The position numbers and the translations under genes are program-made. A model generated the notes under the pieces. The model did not search any database. It worked only from the letters and a program-made list of their open reading frames with translations, and had not been told where the DNA came from. Shown here piece after piece: positions 41,911-49,361 of a stretch of DNA of 64,000 nt (position 1 is the stretch's first letter; each line of letters begins with the position of its first letter). This DNA is from Candidatus Latescibacterota bacterium (GTDB taxonomy: Bacteria; Krumholzibacteriota; Krumholzibacteriia; JACNKJ01): positions 434,001 to 498,000 of the forward strand of contig JACKDC010000002.1 of the NCBI GenBank assembly GCA_020633725.1, written 5' to 3'.

Positions 41911-42516
41911 ATGCCCACGGTGGGCGTGCTCGCCCTGCAGGGCGCGGTGGAGAAGCACCTGCGGCGGCTGGAGTCGCTGGGCGCGGCGGCGCGCCCCGTG
42001 CTCACGGCGGCCGATCTCAACGGCCTCGACGCCATCGTCCTCCCCGGCGGCGAGTCCAGCACCATGACCCATCTCCTGGCCGCGGGTGGCCTGCGCGCAC
42101 CGCTGGCCGAGTTCCTCGCCGCGCGTCCCGTGCTCGCCACCTGCGCGGGGCTCATCCTGCTGGCGCGCAGCGCGAACCACCTGCCGGCGCCGCCCTTCGG
42201 CCTGCTGGACGTGGACGTCGCCCGCAACGCCTGGGGACGCCAGGTCTTCAGCTTCCAGGAGGAGCTCGACTGGCCGCTGCCCGCGCCCGACGGCTCCCCC
42301 GGCGCGCCCACGCTCAAGGCCATCTTCATCCGCGCGCCGCGCATCACGCGCGTGGGGGAGGGCGTCGACGTCCTCGCGCGCTTCCGCGGCGAGCCCGTGG
42401 CCCTGCGGGAGGGCAAGCTGCTGGCTCTGGCCTTCCACCCGGAGCTCACCGACGATCCCCGCGTCCACGCCTGGTTTCTGCGCGAGTTCGTCGGCGCGGC
42501 GGAGATTCGCGCTTAA
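41911..42516 (+). CDS. pdxT: Pyridoxal 5'-phosphate synthase glutaminase subunit PdxT
   Basis: 201 residues. Class I glutaminase that feeds ammonia to PdxS. The start block VGVLALQGAVEKHLRRL, the oxyanion loop LPGGESSTM, the nucleophile C78 in ATCAGLILLA and the FHPELTDD block with the catalytic His and Glu are all present. It is coupled to pdxS in an operon. Confidence 0.96.
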   Translation: MPTVGVLALQGAVEKHLRRLESLGAAARPVLTAADLNGLDAIVLPGGESSTMTHLLAAGGLRAPLAEFLAARPVLATCAGLILLARSANHLPAPPFGLLDVDVARNAWGRQVFSFQEELDWPLPAPDGSPGAPTLKAIFIRAPRITRVGEGVDVLARFRGEPVALREGKLLALAFHPELTDDPRVHAWFLREFVGAAEIRA

Positions 42517-42585
42517 CGCGACCGTCGGCGCGCGCTATCCTTCCCGCGGCCGGCTTCCCCGCCACGCCATCCGGAGCGGAACGCC

Positions 42586-43593
42586 ATGCGCACTCAACTG
42601 CCCCTGCTCGTCGTCATCGCACTGTCCTTCAACGCCTGCGCGCCCCACGGTCTCGTGCCGCGCGGCGACTACCTCGGTCAGACGCCGCCCGCCCCCGGCG
42701 CGGACGCGGCGCTCTTCGCACCCGGGATCGTCTCCACGGCGCTATACACCCGCGACCTCGCCATGACGCCCGACGGCGGCGAGATCTACTTCGGCGTCGT
42801 CCTGGGCAACTTCGACTACAGCACGATCATGGTCACGCGCCGTGGCGACGACGGCCGCTGGTCCGCGCCCGAGGTCGCGCCCTGGGCGGCGAACCCCGAC
42901 TGGAAGGACCTGGAGCCGCACGTCAGCCCCGACGGCACGCGGCTCTTCTTCATGTCCGACCGCCCCGATCCGGCCGCCGGCGAGACCGAGCCGGGCGACG
43001 CCGACATCTGGGTGATGGAACGCGCGGGCCGCGGCTGGACCGAACCGCGAAACCTGGGCGCCCCGATCTGCAGCGACTCGGCCGAGTACTTCCCGTCGAC
43101 GACCCGCGACGGCACCCTCTACTTCACGCGCGAGGACGCCGAGACCCGCTCCGGCGGGATCTACCGCAGCCGCCGTCTGCCGGATGGCGGCTACGCGGAA
43201 CCCGAGCGCCTGGGCGAGGCCGTGAACTCGACGCCGAACGTGTTCAACGCCTTCGTCGATCCCGACGAGCGCTTCCTCGTCGTCCCGACCTTCGGGCGCG
43301 ACGACAGCCTGGGGCGCACCGACTACTACGTCTGCTTCCCGGACGGCGAGGGCGGATGGGAGGGGCCCCACAACCTGGGGCCGCGCGTGAACTCGCCCGG
43401 CGGCCTGGAGTACTCGGCCTCGCTGTCGCCCGACGGCCGCGTGCTCTTCTTCATGGCCACCCGTCCGCGGTCCGCCCCCTTCGGCGACGAGGGCATGACG
43501 GCGCGGTCCCTGCATCAGCTTCAGGCGGAGCCGGGCGTGAGCAATCCGGCCATCTGGTGGATCGACGCGGGGGTGATCGACGCGGCGCGCTGA
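42586..43593 (+). CDS. Exported PD40/TolB-like beta-propeller protein
   Basis: 335 residues. A signal peptide (LPLLVVIALSFNACAP) holds a Cys that may be lipid-modified, though the lipobox SFNAC is not canonical. The rest is repeated propeller blades with the PD40 signature (for example HVSPDGTRLFFMSDRP, SLSPDGRVLFFMATRP and STTRDGTLYFTRED). Such domains appear in periplasmic TolB-like or surface proteins. No enzyme motif is visible. The gene starts 70 bases after pdxT and is probably separate. Confidence 0.78.
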   Translation: MRTQLPLLVVIALSFNACAPHGLVPRGDYLGQTPPAPGADAALFAPGIVSTALYTRDLAMTPDGGEIYFGVVLGNFDYSTIMVTRRGDDGRWSAPEVAPWAANPDWKDLEPHVSPDGTRLFFMSDRPDPAAGETEPGDADIWVMERAGRGWTEPRNLGAPICSDSAEYFPSTTRDGTLYFTREDAETRSGGIYRSRRLPDGGYAEPERLGEAVNSTPNVFNAFVDPDERFLVVPTFGRDDSLGRTDYYVCFPDGEGGWEGPHNLGPRVNSPGGLEYSASLSPDGRVLFFMATRPRSAPFGDEGMTARSLHQLQAEPGVSNPAIWWIDAGVIDAAR

Positions 43594-43654
43594 GCCTGGC
43601 GTAAATGGCATTCACCCGCTAGCTTCTGCCTGAACGCCAACGGGGAGCGACGAC

Positions 43655-43858
43655 ATGCCCTTCTACGAGTACGAGTGTCGCGAGTGCGGCGAGAAGTTCA
43701 CGGCCCTGCTCAGCATGAGCCGGCGCGACGAGCTCGAGCCCACCCTGGCCTGCCCGCGCTGCGAGGCCAAGGGTCCCCGTCGCCTGCTGTCCAGCTTCGC
43801 CACCGGCGGCTCCGGCAGCGGCGGGGCGCCGGCGCCCAGCTGCGGCGGTGGTGGCTGA
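43655..43858 (+). CDS. FmdB-family zinc-ribbon protein
   Basis: 67 residues. YEYECRECGEKFTALLSMS followed by CPRCEAKGPRRLLSSF is the FmdB/zinc-ribbon family signature: two CxxC pairs about 30 residues apart. The tail is Gly/Ser-rich with one extra Cys (PSCGGGG). A good ribosome binding site (GGGGAGCG) precedes the ATG. Proposed as a small regulatory protein; role unproven. Confidence 0.9.
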   Translation: MPFYEYECRECGEKFTALLSMSRRDELEPTLACPRCEAKGPRRLLSSFATGGSGSGGAPAPSCGGGG

Positions 43859-43869
43859 CGGATCGGCTA

Positions 43870-43886
43870 GGGAGGCGTCGCCTCCC
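43870..43886. terminator. Short hairpin between FmdB and the minus-strand spondin-like gene
   Basis: GGGAGGC/GCCTCCC (43870-43876 with 43880-43886) around GTC. It lies between two convergent genes and may end transcription in both directions. No strong T run. Confidence 0.4.
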
Positions 43887-43943
43887 CAACCGCCGTCACC
43901 GCAGCCGCATCACCGCCGCAACTGGCCGGCCCGGATCACTTCA

Positions 43944-44639
43944 TCAATAGAGCGACTTGACCGCGCTGAGGCTGGTCTCGTCCGTGGGCGTGGGATCCAT
44001 CACGGTGATGGTGACCCTGGCCGAGGGCGGGAAGTTCCAGGTCAGCACGCCGTAGGTCGGATCGTTGACCACGCTGTAGCTGCTGATCATGCTGATCGGG
44101 TTGTCCTCGTCCGGTCCCGTGTTCGGGTTGCCGTAGAAGCCGAGGTCCTCGATCATCCCCGTGTTGACCTCGGTGCCCGAGTCCCAGACGTCGGTGTCCA
44201 TGGACATGGAGCCGCTGGCCGGCAGCACGATGTCGTAGAGGCCCGCGAAGAGGTCGTTGGTGCGGCCCAGCATCCAGGCCACCGAGAAGAGGTCGCCGGG
44301 GTTGCCCTCGATCATGATGCTCTGCGAGCCGAAGAAAGGCCCGCTGCCCACGACCACCGAGTAGACGTTCGCGTCGCCCATGGCCTCGGCGGCCAGCGTC
44401 GTGGGATCGCCCTCGCGGGCGACGATCTCGAGTCCCGGCGAGGCCATCGCGCCGGGCGCCCACTGCGAGTAGCCGGCATTGTGGACGACGCAGACCGGAG
44501 GCGAGAACGGCTGGCCGGTGTCGAGGCCGCCGGGGATGAGGTTCTCCACCGTCACTTCGTAGTTGGTGGCGCTCGCGCTCGCGCTCAGCACGGTGGCCAG
44601 AGCGAGGGCGGCCAGCGCCGCGGTAGTGCGAAAGTTCAT
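43944..44639 (-). CDS. Secreted spondin-domain protein with C-terminal KSLY motif
   Basis: 231 residues from the ATG at 44639, which has GGGAG upstream. The signal peptide is AALAALALATVLSASASA. The mature part NYEVTVENLIPGGLDTGQPF, then SPPVCVVHNAGYSQWAPGA and GLEIVAREGDPTTLAAEA match the Spondin_N domain found in some bacterial secreted proteins. The extreme C-terminus is TDETSLSAVKSLY, very like the end of the beta-helix protein at 4919-6301. The function is unknown. A terminator of the downstream cyclophilin operon lies upstream of it, so it has its own promoter. Confidence 0.8.
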   Translation of the reverse strand: MNFRTTAALAALALATVLSASASATNYEVTVENLIPGGLDTGQPFSPPVCVVHNAGYSQWAPGAMASPGLEIVAREGDPTTLAAEAMGDANVYSVVVGSGPFFGSQSIMIEGNPGDLFSVAWMLGRTNDLFAGLYDIVLPASGSMSMDTDVWDSGTEVNTGMIEDLGFYGNPNTGPDEDNPISMISSYSVVNDPTYGVLTWNFPPSARVTITVMDPTPTDETSLSAVKSLY

Positions 44640-44757
44640 GGGTACTCCCTTCAAGATCGCGTCGCGCGGTGAACACGGTGCGGCTGCTTGCCGGTGTCCG
44701 CGCGACGCACAGTGACGGGGAGTACGAGTCGCGCTTCGGCGCGTGACCCTTCGCATC

Positions 44758-44794
44758 AAAAAGATCACGGGAAGCGGCGACGCCGCTCCCCGTG
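44758..44794 (-). terminator. Minus-strand terminator of the cyclophilin operon
   Basis: Read on the minus strand, CACGGG-G-AGCGGCG and its complement form a long stem around TCG, followed by ATCTTTTTG. The T run is at 44762-44758. Confidence 0.85.
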
Positions 44795-44819
44795 CGAGCA
44801 TTCCGGACCGATGAGGGTG

Positions 44820-45476
44820 CTACTTGTCCTTGTCGCCGTCGGCGGCCCACATCGCGGCCTTGGTCTCTTCCACCTTGCTGGTGGGCCAGTCCTCGATCTT
44901 CACCTCGAGGATCTTCTGGTCCTCGTTCGGGCGGTCGCGGTCGTTGCGCGGCGTGTTCACGATCGCGTCCACGACCTCGATGCCGTCGATGGTCTCGCCG
45001 AACACGGTGTACTTGCCGTCGAGGAAGGGCGCGTCGCCGTGCATGATGAAGAACTGGCTGCCCGCGCTGTCTGGGTCGCGCGAACGCGCCATGGACAGGA
45101 TGCCCCGCGTGTGGTGACGGTCGTTGAACTCCGCCGGCAGGCTCGTGCCCGGGCCCTTGTAGCTGTAGCCGCCCATGCCGTCGTTGTTCGGGTCCTCGTC
45201 CTTGCTGTTGGGATCGCCGCCCTGGATCATGAACCCGGGGATCACGCGGTGGAACAGGGTGCCCGTGTAGAGCCCGCTCCGCGCGTGCGTCAGGAAGTTC
45301 TTCACGTGCTCCGGGGCGCTGTCGGGAAAGAAGCGCAGGACGATGTCGCCCCGGCTGGTGACGAGCGTCACCACCGGCTCGGTGGCGCTCTCGTCGGCCG
45401 CCGCGAATCCTGCCATCCCCGCCACGAGGGCGAGGGCGAACAGGGGCAGCAGCAGGATGCGTTGGGTTCGGGTCAT
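44820..45476 (-). CDS. Exported cyclophilin-type peptidyl-prolyl isomerase
   Basis: 218 residues from the ATG at 45476 (AAGGTG upstream). A signal peptide (ILLLPLFALALVAGMAGFAAA) without a lipobox indicates a soluble periplasmic enzyme. The catalytic core has FHRVIPGFMIQGGDP (Arg and Phe of the active site) and the block GSQFFIMHG with the Gln and Phe residues. It is the third of three tandem cyclophilins; order of transcription is 46754, 46200, 45476. Confidence 0.92.
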   Translation of the reverse strand: MTRTQRILLLPLFALALVAGMAGFAAADESATEPVVTLVTSRGDIVLRFFPDSAPEHVKNFLTHARSGLYTGTLFHRVIPGFMIQGGDPNSKDEDPNNDGMGGYSYKGPGTSLPAEFNDRHHTRGILSMARSRDPDSAGSQFFIMHGDAPFLDGKYTVFGETIDGIEVVDAIVNTPRNDRDRPNEDQKILEVKIEDWPTSKVEETKAAMWAADGDKDK

Positions 45477-45552
45477 CGGTTCACCTTTCGATTGCGGTCG
45501 CGCTGCGAGCCGTGTCAATGCCCCGGTCCGGCGGGGGTTCCCGCCGACCGCT

Positions 45553-46200
45553 TCAGAATCGGGGTGCCGCGGGGTCGGCCGCGGTCATCTCCTCCTTGAC
45601 CGCTTCCACCTTGGCCGTGGGCCAGTCCTCCACGCGCGCGGCGAGGATGGTCTGGTTCTCCACGGGGCGGTCGCGGTCGTCGCGGACGACGTTCGCGATG
45701 GCGTCGACGACCTCGATGCCGTCGATCACCTCGCCGAAGACGCTGTACTGGCCGTCGAGCTGGGGCGCTTCGCCGTGCATGATGAAGAACTGGCTGCCCG
45801 CGCTGGCCGGATCGGTCGCGCGCGCCATGGACAGGATGCCGCGCCGATGCCGCCGCGCGCTGAACTCGGGCGGCAGGGTCGTGCCCTCGCCCAGGTAGCT
45901 ATCGCCGCCCATGCCGTCGTTGGCGGGGTCGTCGTCCTTGCTGTTGGGATCGCCGCCCTGGATCATGAAGCCCGGGATCACGCGGTGGAAGGTGCAGCCG
46001 GGATAGGTGTGCGCCGCGTGCCAGAGAAAGTTCTTCACGTGTTCGGGCGCCGTCTCGGGGAAGAAGCGCAGGACGATGTCCCCCTGCGCCACGCTCAGGA
46101 CGACCACCTGCTCGGTGGCCGGCTCCCGACCCGCGCTACCCGCGCAGCCGGCGAGACCAAGCGCGAAGAGGACGGCCACCCGCAGGGCGACGTGCCTCAC
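45553..46200 (-). CDS. Lipoprotein cyclophilin-type peptidyl-prolyl isomerase
   Basis: 215 residues from the GTG at 46200, which overlaps the preceding stop (GTGA). The lipobox is LAGC in VAVLFALGLAGCAGS, so this enzyme is membrane-anchored. Core blocks TFHRVIPGFMIQGGDP and GSQFFIMHGEAPQLDG are intact. It is the middle of three paralogs. Confidence 0.92.
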   Translation of the reverse strand: MRHVALRVAVLFALGLAGCAGSAGREPATEQVVVLSVAQGDIVLRFFPETAPEHVKNFLWHAAHTYPGCTFHRVIPGFMIQGGDPNSKDDDPANDGMGGDSYLGEGTTLPPEFSARRHRRGILSMARATDPASAGSQFFIMHGEAPQLDGQYSVFGEVIDGIEVVDAIANVVRDDRDRPVENQTILAARVEDWPTAKVEAVKEEMTAADPAAPRF

Positions 46201-46754
46201 CGCCCCTCCTTCGCGAGCGCGCTGAGCGCCGCCTGCACCTGGTCGCCGTCCCACTCCTCGACCGTGACGCTCTCGATGCGCTGGTCCTCCCGGGGGCGGT
46301 CGTTGCCGTCGGTGTCGGCGCTGACGATCGCGTCGACCACGTCGAGTCCCGTGATCGCCTCGCCGAAGACGCTGTACTGGCCGTCGAGGAAGGGCGCGGC
46401 CTCGTGCATGATGAAGAACTGGCTGCCGGCGCTGTTCGGATCCTGCGAGCGCGCCATGGACAGCGTGCCGCGCACGTGGGGACGCTCGTTGAACTCCGCC
46501 TTGAGCTGCGTGCCCGGGCCCTTGTAGCTGTGCCCGCCCGTCCCGGGGATGCCCTTGGCGCCGGGTTTGGTGTTCGGGTCGCCGCCCTGGATCATGAAGC
46601 CCGGGATCACCCGGTGGAAGGTGCAGCCGGGGTAGGTGTTCTCGGCGTGCCAGATGAAGTTCTTCACGTGCTCCGGCGCCGTGCCGGGGAAGAAGCGCAG
46701 GGCGATGTCACCCCGGTTGGTCTTGAGGGTGACCACGGTCTCCTTGTCCGCCAT
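46197..46754 (-). CDS. Cytoplasmic cyclophilin-type peptidyl-prolyl isomerase
   Basis: 185 residues from the ATG at 46754 (AGGAGA upstream). There is no signal peptide, so it acts in the cytoplasm. Blocks TFHRVIPGFMIQGGDP and GSQFFIMHEAAPFLDG are present. It is the first gene of the three-cyclophilin array and overlaps the lipoprotein copy by four bases. Confidence 0.92.
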   Translation of the reverse strand: MADKETVVTLKTNRGDIALRFFPGTAPEHVKNFIWHAENTYPGCTFHRVIPGFMIQGGDPNTKPGAKGIPGTGGHSYKGPGTQLKAEFNERPHVRGTLSMARSQDPNSAGSQFFIMHEAAPFLDGQYSVFGEAITGLDVVDAIVSADTDGNDRPREDQRIESVTVEEWDGDQVQAALSALAKEGR

Positions 46755-46835
46755 GTTCTTCTCCTGATTGAGGTTCTCCGATTCCGGGGGACGTCGGAAG
46801 CTAGCATTCGCGCCGGGAGGGGTCAAGCGGAGGGC

Positions 46836-48236
46836 CTAGGGCGTGCCGCCCGGCACCTCTCGGCACCAGAGCGCCAGTCGGCCCGCTCGCGCGCGCGGCC
46901 GCAGAGCGATCCCCGTGGCGCGCTCGAGCGCCTGGTCATCCCCGGAGCCGGCCAGCACCGCTCCACCCGCCTCGAGGGCCGCGGTCAGCACGATGGGGTC
47001 CGTGGGCGCCCAGCGGGCGAGCGCCGCGGGCGAGTCGAAGGGGCCCGTGGGCTCACGTTCCAGCACCGGCACCGGCGATCCCCAATAGTAGGAAAGCGCC
47101 GTGGGCATGACCCGATAGGCCACCAGCGGCCCCCCCTCTGCCTTGGCCGCGCGGACGAGCGCGCGCGTGGGCGGCGTCCAGTCGGAGCGCAGGCCCAGCA
47201 CCAGAGGGGCCAGGATCGCCAGTCCCACCCAGAGCCCCGTGCGCCAGCGCAGCCCGCGCAGGCCGCCTTCGGGAAGCGCGGCGGCGGCCATCAGCGCCAG
47301 CGGCGGCACGAGGGGCAGGAGATAGTTGGGACGCTTGCTGCCGCTGAGGCTGAGCAGCAAGAGCGGCAGCAGCGCCCAGGCGACGAGCGTGGCGCGCCGC
47401 CGGTCGCGCAGCCCTCGCCACAGGCCACGCGCAGCCTCGGGCAGCCAGGGCAGCAGCGCCGCCGGCGTCAGCGCGAGAAAGTACCACCAGGGCTCCGCGC
47501 GGCCGTGCGCCGTGCTGAGGTAGCGCTGTTCGGTCTCGCCCCAGATCCAGTAGTGCAGGAGTCCGGGGTGCCGCAGGATCTCCGCCACGAACCAGGGGAG
47601 GCCGAGCCCGAGCAGGAGCAGCCAGGTCAGGGGATGGGCCAGCGTCAGCAATCGCCGCGGTTCCCGCGCCAGGGGCAACCCGACGGCGAGCGGTAGCCAG
47701 CACCAGAAGAGCACCATGTGTCCCTTGGCCAGCAGCCCGACGGCCAGGCCGGCGCCGGTCCAGAGCGCACGTCGCCAGCCGGGCCCGGCCGACAGCACGC
47801 CGCGATAGGCGAGGATCACGCCGAGTGCGAGGAAGACGTCGCTGCTGAGCATGTGCCCCTGCACCATCGCGAGCGGCGCCGTGCCGCCGAGCCAGGCCGC
47901 CCAGCGCGCGCGCCGTCGATCGAGACCGAGGTCCAGCGCGAGCGGATAGAGCAGCAGGGCGCCCGCCAGCCAGGCCAGCGTGGCGGGCAGGCGCAGCGCG
48001 AACTCGCCGTCGGGCAGCAGGGTCAGGCCCAGCGCCCCGGCCCAGTAGGCGAGCGGCGGCTTGGTGAGGTGGACCAGGCCGTTGAAGTGCGGCTCCAGCC
48101 AGTCGCCGCCGCGCCGCATCTCCGCGGCGACGGACCCGTAGCGCCCCTCCGTGCTCTCGAAGAGCGGCGTCGTGGCGAGCCCCGCGAGCCAGAGCAGGCC
48201 AGCGGCCACGGCGAGGAGGACCCGGCGCCGGCTCAC
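46836..48236 (-). CDS. GT39-family (ArnT-like) membrane glycosyltransferase
   Basis: 466 residues from the GTG at 48236 (GTGA overlap with the gene before). The first periplasmic loop FESTEGRYGSVAAEM holds the catalytic-type acidic residue and Arg. The VHLTKPPLAYW block is characteristic of ArnT. About ten membrane segments follow. With the GT2 and LAB-N genes upstream it forms a lipid A or cell-surface glycosylation unit: GT2 charges a lipid carrier and this enzyme transfers the sugar in the periplasm. Confidence 0.88.
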   Translation of the reverse strand: MSRRRVLLAVAAGLLWLAGLATTPLFESTEGRYGSVAAEMRRGGDWLEPHFNGLVHLTKPPLAYWAGALGLTLLPDGEFALRLPATLAWLAGALLLYPLALDLGLDRRRARWAAWLGGTAPLAMVQGHMLSSDVFLALGVILAYRGVLSAGPGWRRALWTGAGLAVGLLAKGHMVLFWCWLPLAVGLPLAREPRRLLTLAHPLTWLLLLGLGLPWFVAEILRHPGLLHYWIWGETEQRYLSTAHGRAEPWWYFLALTPAALLPWLPEAARGLWRGLRDRRRATLVAWALLPLLLLSLSGSKRPNYLLPLVPPLALMAAAALPEGGLRGLRWRTGLWVGLAILAPLVLGLRSDWTPPTRALVRAAKAEGGPLVAYRVMPTALSYYWGSPVPVLEREPTGPFDSPAALARWAPTDPIVLTAALEAGGAVLAGSGDDQALERATGIALRPRARAGRLALWCREVPGGTP

Positions 48237-48496
48237 GCGGCGCGAACCCGGCGGCGCAGGGCGAGATTGCGGATGTAGACCACGAAGCCGAAGGCCTGCC
48301 CGATGGTGAAGATGGGATCGCGGATGTGCAGCGCATAGACCAGCAGTCCGGCGGCCCCCACGAGGCTCGCGTACCAGAAGTAGGCGGGGATCACGCTCTG
48401 CCCGCGCGCCTCGGACACCACCCACTGCACGATGAAGCGCGAGGCGAAGGCGAGCTGCGCCGCGCCGCCGAGGACATGCCAGCCGTCGAGTTGCAT
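48233..48496 (-). CDS. Small LAB-N (lipid-A-disaccharide synthase N-terminal-like) membrane protein
   Basis: 87 residues from the ATG at 48496. The sequence LGGAAQLAFASRFIVQWVVSEARGQSVIPAYFW, here described in parts, matches the LAB_N family: a first membrane helix with FIVQW, then SVIPAYFWYASL, and a last helix ending VVYIRNLALRRR. Three membrane helices are expected. It overlaps both neighbours by four bases and lies between GT2 and GT39. It may act as a flippase-like or accessory subunit. Confidence 0.85.
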   Translation of the reverse strand: MQLDGWHVLGGAAQLAFASRFIVQWVVSEARGQSVIPAYFWYASLVGAAGLLVYALHIRDPIFTIGQAFGFVVYIRNLALRRRVRAA

Positions 48497-49257
48497 CAGG
48501 AGCCCAGCCTTTCTCGGCGCAGACGTCGCGCGAGGCGCGCCATGCGCAGCAGGTCCGCGGGGCCGCGCAGGGCGCGTCCCAGGTTGCCGTACTTGCTCTG
48601 TCCGTGCTGCCGCGGTCGATGCCGCGTCGGCACCTGGAGGATGCGCCAGCCCGCCCGTTCGACCAGCGCGGGCAGATAGCGGTGCAGATCGGGGAGCGGG
48701 GGCAGCGTGGTCAGCACGTCGCGGCGCAGCACGCGGGTCGAACAGCCGATGTCGACGATGCTGTCGCGCAGCACCCACTTGCGGATGGCGTTGGCCGCCC
48801 GGCTGGCAAGGCGTCGCGACAGCGAGTCGCTGCGTGCCGCGCGAAAGCCGAAGACCGCGTCGTAGCCCTCGCGGGCTTTGGCGAGCAGGGCGGGGAGGTC
48901 GCGGGGATCGTTCTGCAGGTCCCCGTCGAGGTGGGCCACCCAGTCGGCGCGGGCGATCTGCAGGCCGTCGTGGAGGGCCTGGGTCTGTCCGCCGCGGGCG
49001 TCGCGCAACACGGGACGCAGGCGCGGCTCGGTCAGGGCGGCCTCGCGGAGGAGGGCGCGCGAGGCGTCGGTGGAGCCGTCGTCCACGAGGATGAACTCGG
49101 CCGGCACGCCGGCCGCGTCGAAGGTGGCCTGCAGCTCCGCCAGCAGCGAGGGCAGCGAGCCGGCCTCGTTGAGGCAGGGGATGACGACGGAGAGCTCGGG
49201 GCGGGGCTCGGCGTCCGCGGCCTGGGAAGGCCGGCCTGCGGAGTGCGCGGTGGACAT
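48496..49257 (-). CDS. GT2-family polyprenyl-phosphate glycosyltransferase
   Basis: 253 residues. LSVVIPCLNEAGSLPSLL opens the GT-A fold, FILVDDGSTDAS is the first nucleotide-sugar motif and AHLDGDLQNDP holds the DXD-type residues. The block QHGQSKYGNLGRALRG is typical of undecaprenyl- or dolichyl-phosphate sugar synthases. It lacks the two C-terminal membrane helices of ArnC-like enzymes, a job that the LAB-N neighbour may take over. It starts the three-gene unit on the minus strand. Confidence 0.9.
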   Translation of the reverse strand: MSTAHSAGRPSQAADAEPRPELSVVIPCLNEAGSLPSLLAELQATFDAAGVPAEFILVDDGSTDASRALLREAALTEPRLRPVLRDARGGQTQALHDGLQIARADWVAHLDGDLQNDPRDLPALLAKAREGYDAVFGFRAARSDSLSRRLASRAANAIRKWVLRDSIVDIGCSTRVLRRDVLTTLPPLPDLHRYLPALVERAGWRILQVPTRHRPRQHGQSKYGNLGRALRGPADLLRMARLARRLRRERLGS

Positions 49258-49361
49258 GGCCGCAGTGTAGGCGCGGCGGCCCCCGCAGGCAAGACCCGCC
49301 CGAGTTGACCCCCCGCGGCGCTTGGGCTAGATTACCGGCTCTTGCCGCCGGGAGGGGGCCG

